Source of the DNA: JAUIAS01 sp030425395
GTDB lineage: Bacteria > Pseudomonadota > Alphaproteobacteria > Rhodobacterales > Rhodobacteraceae
Direction of reading: 5' to 3'
NCBI GenBank assembly: GCA_043553855.1
Contig: CP121336.1
Span: forward strand, 3,534,001 to 3,598,000
Length of the DNA stretch: 64,000 bases
Position 1 is the stretch's first letter, and every line of letters starts with the position of its first letter. The position numbers were made by a program, and so were the translations under genes. The notes beneath the pieces were generated by a model, which ran no database searches, was not told the DNA's origin, and saw nothing but the letters and a program-made list of their open reading frames with translations. Positions 59,886 to 64,000 of this stretch are shown here, piece after piece.

Positions 59886-60710
59886 TCAGACATTCTTGCC
59901 ATCGGCCAAAGGCCAATAGAAGTCCGGAGGGATGCCTGCCTCGGCGCGTTTTTCTTCATTGAAGGGTGGTTTCAAACCCCCGTGGAAGTACTTGCGCACA
60001 AGCGTATGAAACACGTCCTTGGGGTCGCTGTTGTCGCGTCCGCACAAGAAGTGGAACCATTTTGACCCGTAAGCGACGTGGGCGACTTCCTCGGAATATA
60101 TGGTCTCAAGCGCGGCGATGGCCTGTTCTGCACCTGCTTTGCGAAACACTTCGATCATGCCGGGCGTGACATCCAGACCACGCGCCTCGAGCACCATGGG
60201 CACCACGGCGAGGCGTCCCAGAAGGTCGTCCGCCGTATCTTCGGCCGCGCGCCACATACCGGCGTGGGCAGGGAGAGCGCCATAAAAACTGTTCATGCTT
60301 TCAAGGCAGTCGCAGACGAGGTTAAAGTGCTTGGCCTCTTCGTCTCCGCATTTTACCCAGTCGTCATAAAACCCCATCGGCATCGGGACATGACAGAACC
60401 GGGCCAGAATGTCCCAGTGCAGGTCCACCGCGTTCAACTCGATATGGGCCACGGCGTGCAAAAGGGCGATGCGACCCTGAGGGCTGCCGGGTTTGCGCTT
60501 GGGCACGTCGCGCGGGTCCAGAAGTTCCGGCCGCGCTGGACGTGATGGGCGCAAGGGTGGGGCTGCCTGACCGACCGGAATTTCTGCCGTCTCGCCACGC
60601 CGCGCGGCAAACCACGCCGCTGCATGGCGGCGTGCAAGGGCTGTCTTTTCGCGTCCGTCGGCAGTGGTCAGAACCTCGACGGCCATCTCGGCAAGGGTCG
60701 CGGCGCTCAC
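59886..60710 (-). CDS. DUF455 ferritin-like protein
   Basis: The 274-residue protein carries the ferritin-like di-metal pattern HAVAHIELNAVDLHWD, GDEEAKHFNLVCD and YSEEVAHVAYGSKWFHFL. The family is related to ferritin/MiaE-type folds; substrate unknown. It overlaps bcp by four bases, suggesting a shared oxidative-stress role. Confidence 0.88.
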   Translation of the reverse strand: MSAATLAEMAVEVLTTADGREKTALARRHAAAWFAARRGETAEIPVGQAAPPLRPSRPARPELLDPRDVPKRKPGSPQGRIALLHAVAHIELNAVDLHWDILARFCHVPMPMGFYDDWVKCGDEEAKHFNLVCDCLESMNSFYGALPAHAGMWRAAEDTADDLLGRLAVVPMVLEARGLDVTPGMIEVFRKAGAEQAIAALETIYSEEVAHVAYGSKWFHFLCGRDNSDPKDVFHTLVRKYFHGGLKPPFNEEKRAEAGIPPDFYWPLADGKNV

Positions 60711-61168
60711 AGTGCGCGCACCGCTTCCAGCACCTCATCAACGTGGCCGGGCACTTTGACTTTGCGCCAGACCCGCGCGATGCGCCCATCCGATCCGATC
60801 AGAAAGGTTGCGCGCTCTATGCCCATGAATTTCTTGCCATACATGCTCTTTTCTACCCAGACTCCATAGTCTTCGCAGGCCGAGCCGTGTTCGTCAGAAA
60901 CCAAAGGCACGCCAAGCCCTTGTTTTGCGACGAATTTATCGTGGCTGGCAACGCTGTCCTTGGAAATTCCGATGATCTTGGCTCCGGCGTCGGCGAACTC
61001 TTGCGCCGCGTTGGAAAATCCAATGGATTCCTTGGTGCACCCCGGCGTATTATCACGGGGATAGAAAAACAGAACAACGGCAGAGCCGCGCATATCCGAA
61101 AGGGTCACGGTTTCGCCGCCGTCACGAGGCAGGCTGAAGTCCGGCGCTGTGTCATTCACATCAACCAT
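60707..61168 (-). CDS. bcp: Thiol peroxidase, Bcp/PrxQ type
   Basis: The 153-residue peroxiredoxin has the peroxidatic Cys44 in YPRDNTPGCTKESIGF. The usual resolving Cys five residues later is absent (CTKESIGF), but another Cys is present in HGSACEDYG. It reduces hydroperoxides in the cytoplasm. Cotranscribed with DUF455. Confidence 0.93.
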   Translation of the reverse strand: MVDVNDTAPDFSLPRDGGETVTLSDMRGSAVVLFFYPRDNTPGCTKESIGFSNAAQEFADAGAKIIGISKDSVASHDKFVAKQGLGVPLVSDEHGSACEDYGVWVEKSMYGKKFMGIERATFLIGSDGRIARVWRKVKVPGHVDEVLEAVRAL

Positions 61169-61279
61169 CTGGGTCTCCTTGCATCTGGATAGTAGGTGAA
61201 TGGCAAACTAGGGCAGGACGCACAACAATAAACGGGCACATGGAAAAACCTGTTTCACATTTCGCGGGGGACCGCTGCC

Positions 61280-64000
61280 ATGTCGGCTGAGCTCGGGCCA
61301 CGCCGTCGGCGCCTGCGGTGGATACACCTGATCTGGGCGGCGTTCTGGCTTTCGCTGGTTGCAGCCGTTTCCTCTTTTGCGGCGGTGGCCATGCTGGGGC
61401 GGAGTATCGAGGCACCGCCGTGGTTGCGCGATCAGATCGAAACACGGATCGAGACGGTTCTGGGCGGGCTGGATGTCAGCTTTGACTCTGTCGAAATGGT
61501 CGTTAATCGCGGCTGGAGGCCCCGCGCACGCCTGCGGCGCGCGGTGTTGGCGGATGCCACGGGCAACCCGCTGCTCACTCTGTCGGACCTTGAGGTCAGC
61601 CTTGCCATGCGGCCGTTGTTGCGCGGGCAACTGCAACCCAAACAGATTGCCCTGAACGGCGGGTTTGCCACGCTGCGCAGGGCTGCGGACGGGACCATGT
61701 CGCTGTCACTGGGCACCAGCATGGCGCAGGTCGGACAGGCCCCTGATATCGCGCAACTGGTGCGCACCATGGATGATGTGTTGCTGCGCCCACAGCTTGC
61801 CGCACTGACCGAGATCAGCCTCGATGCGCTGACCCTTCGTTACGAGGATGCTCTTTCGGATCAGGCGTTTACCATGGACGGGGGGTATGTGCGGCTGAGC
61901 CGGGCGGGCGCGGAACTGCGCATAACGGCCTCTGCGGCGATGTTGTCGGGGCGGGCGACGGCGGCAGGTGTGGATGTCAACTATGCCAGCCGCATCGGTG
62001 ACACCGAGGCGACCTTTGGCATGACGCTGACCGATGTTTCGGCGCAGGATTTCGCCAGCCAGTCTGTTGCCCTGTCCTGGCTGGATGTTTTGCGCGCGCC
62101 GGTGTCGGGATCTTTGCGTGGCCGTATCGAACAGACTGGCGATCTGGGCCCGCTGAACGCGACTTTGCAGATCGGTGAAGGGTTTGTGCAGCCGGTGGAT
62201 GCCGCGTTGCCGATCCCGTTCCAATCCGCGCGCACCTATTTCAGTTTTGATCCCGCCGACGAGGTTCTGAGCTTTGACGAAATTTCGGTCGTGTCGGACT
62301 GGGGGAGCGGCATCGCGTATGGTCAGGCAGAGTTGCACGGTTTGCAGCAGGGCAGACTGACGGATCTTGTCGGACAATTGCGGATCTCTGCGTTGCAGAT
62401 CACGCGTCCCGAATTCTACGACGAAGCGCTTGAGTTCTCCAATGCGGGTCTGGACTTCCGCCTGTCTCTCGATCCGTTTTCCGTCGATCTGGGCCAGGCC
62501 GAGCTACGCGATGGTGATACCCAATTGCTCATGTCCGGCAAGCTGGGGGCCGACAGGAACGGGTGGCACGTGTCGCTTGACGCGCAGCTCAACCGGATCA
62601 CGCCTGACCGGTTGGTTGCGCTATGGCCCAAGGTGGCCATACCCAGAACCCGCCAATGGCTGGCTGACAACTTGTCGGCGGGAGTGTTGCGGGATGTGGA
62701 TGTGGCGGTGCGTGCAAGGGCCGGGAACCGGCCGGACGTGTCGCTTGATTTCGCGTATGACGATATGGATATCCGGTTCATGCGCACCATGCCTCCTGTT
62801 ACTGGGGCCTCTGGGCGGGGCAGCCTGTTGCGCCATCGCTTTGCCACGACGGCCACCAGCGGACGCATCATTGCAGACGAAGGCGGCACACTGGATGTGG
62901 CGGGCACCAGTTTTGTCATCCCTGACACGCGGATCAAACCCGGTGCCCCTGCCGAGGTTCATTACCGCGCTCGGGGCGATGTGGCGACCGTTCTGTCGCT
63001 GCTGGATAACGAGCCTTTGAACGTGATGCAGAAATCCGGCTTGCCAGTGACCATCGCCGATGGGCAGGTGAGCGGGCAGGGCGATATCAAGATCTTTCTC
63101 AAACCCAGATTGGAACCCGACGAGGTGAGCTTTACCGTGACCGGAGAAGTCACTCGCGCGCTCAGCGAGACGCTGGTTGAGGGGCGTGCGCTGGCCGCGC
63201 AGGCGCTGCGTATTCAGGGCGACGAGACCGGTATCGAGATCGCCGGTCCGGCCCGTCTTGACGATGTGCCGCTTGAGGCGATCTGGCGGCAGCCGCTAGG
63301 CCAGCCGGGCCAGACAGGGACGGTGTCCGGGCGCGCCACGATCGGATCGGAGACGCTGGAAGCCTTCGGCATCGCCTTGCCACCGGGCACGCTGCGTGGC
63401 TCCGGGTTTGCCGATTATACGCTTGAGTTGACGGGAAAGTCTCCGCGCCTGACGCTGCGATCCGACCTGCAAGGTCTTGCTCTCAGGGTGCCGGAACTTG
63501 GCTGGCGGCATCCGGCATCGGCGCGCGGCGCGCTGGAGATCGACATGACTCTCGGGCCGCTGCCTCGGGTGGACCGGATCACGCTGGACGCCTCGGGCTT
63601 GCGCGCCACGGGCGAAATAACCTTGGACGACACCGGCGCGCTGTCGCGGGCGCGGCTGTCATCAGTGCAGTTGGGCGGCTGGCTGGATGCGCCGGTGGAT
63701 CTTGTCGCGCGGGGGGCTGGCGTGGCCCCGGATATTCTCATTCGCGGTGGCACTCTGGATTTGCGCAAGGCCACTTTTGGCGAAGGCGGAGACGGGACTG
63801 GCGCGACCAGTGGTGGTCAAAGCCTCGATGTGGTTCTGGAACGCTTGCAGATCACCGACACCATGGCGCTGACAGGATTTCGGGGCATCTTCGGATTGGC
63901 GGGCGGTATCGAAGGGGGATTCGAGGCCCGTCTGAACGGAGGCACCCCGGTCAGCGGGCAAATCGCGCCGCAGGGCAGCCGGAGCGCGGTGCGGGTGACT
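61280..64000 (+). CDS. YhdP/AsmA-like protein, DUF3971 family (partial)
   Basis: The frame opens at ATG 61280 and is still open at the window edge after 907 codons. One N-terminal transmembrane helix (LIWAAFWLSLVAAVSSFAAV) is followed by a long beta-rich periplasmic body with repeated short motifs (ALTLRYEDALSDQAFTMDGG; SGRIIADEGGTLDVAGTSF; AEVHYRARGDVATVLSLLD). AsmA-like proteins such as YhdP bridge the periplasm and move phospholipids to the outer membrane. It is divergent from bcp. Confidence 0.88.
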   Translation, partial: MSAELGPRRRRLRWIHLIWAAFWLSLVAAVSSFAAVAMLGRSIEAPPWLRDQIETRIETVLGGLDVSFDSVEMVVNRGWRPRARLRRAVLADATGNPLLTLSDLEVSLAMRPLLRGQLQPKQIALNGGFATLRRAADGTMSLSLGTSMAQVGQAPDIAQLVRTMDDVLLRPQLAALTEISLDALTLRYEDALSDQAFTMDGGYVRLSRAGAELRITASAAMLSGRATAAGVDVNYASRIGDTEATFGMTLTDVSAQDFASQSVALSWLDVLRAPVSGSLRGRIEQTGDLGPLNATLQIGEGFVQPVDAALPIPFQSARTYFSFDPADEVLSFDEISVVSDWGSGIAYGQAELHGLQQGRLTDLVGQLRISALQITRPEFYDEALEFSNAGLDFRLSLDPFSVDLGQAELRDGDTQLLMSGKLGADRNGWHVSLDAQLNRITPDRLVALWPKVAIPRTRQWLADNLSAGVLRDVDVAVRARAGNRPDVSLDFAYDDMDIRFMRTMPPVTGASGRGSLLRHRFATTATSGRIIADEGGTLDVAGTSFVIPDTRIKPGAPAEVHYRARGDVATVLSLLDNEPLNVMQKSGLPVTIADGQVSGQGDIKIFLKPRLEPDEVSFTVTGEVTRALSETLVEGRALAAQALRIQGDETGIEIAGPARLDDVPLEAIWRQPLGQPGQTGTVSGRATIGSETLEAFGIALPPGTLRGSGFADYTLELTGKSPRLTLRSDLQGLALRVPELGWRHPASARGALEIDMTLGPLPRVDRITLDASGLRATGEITLDDTGALSRARLSSVQLGGWLDAPVDLVARGAGVAPDILIRGGTLDLRKATFGEGGDGTGATSGGQSLDVVLERLQITDTMALTGFRGIFGLAGGIEGGFEARLNGGTPVSGQIAPQGSRSAVRVT

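Noticed and set aside
1..64000. CRISPR array
   Set aside because: I saw no regularly spaced identical short repeats; the repeated sequences are IS ends, fibre-protein repeats and the intergenic family.

Overview
The window looks like chromosomal DNA of a marine alphaproteobacterium, most likely a Rhodobacteraceae (Roseobacter-group) member. The pyruvate dehydrogenase genes are in the alphaproteobacterial order, with a lipoyl domain fused to E1-beta. A divisome/cyclophilin/pgk neighbourhood, bactofilin and M23 genes, and short intergenic repeats of the CCGGCGGGAGTATTTGG type point the same way. This assignment is inferred from gene content.

Layout. 1-3570: end of a phage-like tail module (collagen-like peptide, two tail-fibre-like proteins, small accessory proteins), followed by a WYL-domain regulator on the other strand. 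4615-7666: AT-rich leader, a small winged-helix regulator and glmS (glucosamine-6-phosphate synthase). 7797-14838: nested insertion sequences: an IS66-family element interrupted by a second copy of itself, which is interrupted by an IS21-family element, ending in a chimaera with an IS701-like fragment. 14839-28711: a decayed copy of the regulator leader, then an overlapping run of ten capsule genes. 28738-35668: more IS elements (IS256, IS630, IS66, IS21 families). 35656-45510: small accessory genes (HTH protein, orphan ParD antitoxin, AlpA-like regulator, degenerate PLD-like protein), an IS3 element and an IS256 > IS66 > IS256 nest; it ends at a tRNA-3'-end-like site with a terminator behind it. 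45977-64000: ordinary core genome (TAT protein and ferric-reductase-like pair, Fe-alcohol dehydrogenase, glutamine-synthetase-family enzyme, pdhABC, ftsB, pgk, two cyclophilins, DUF3179, bactofilin, M23 peptidase, DUF455, bcp, and the start of a YhdP/AsmA-like gene).

The central system is the capsule cluster. It encodes a KpsS-like protein, an outer-membrane export lipoprotein, a TPR protein ending in an LpxL-like acyltransferase domain, a TviB/WbpO-type UDP-HexNAc dehydrogenase, a GSC-motif SGNH-like protein with helical repeats, a GT4 glycosyltransferase, a UDP-uronate 4-epimerase, and the KpsM/KpsT/KpsE ABC export set. Most of these have counterparts in the Salmonella Vi antigen locus (TviB, TviD, TviE, VexA-E). 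I therefore infer a Vi-like polyuronate capsule with an acyl lipid anchor, but with a KpsS-like protein added and a KpsT ATPase that lacks key catalytic residues. glmS would feed UDP-HexNAc synthesis. The same leader element, two CTCAAG boxes 22 bp apart, stands in front of both the regulator/glmS segment and the capsule run.
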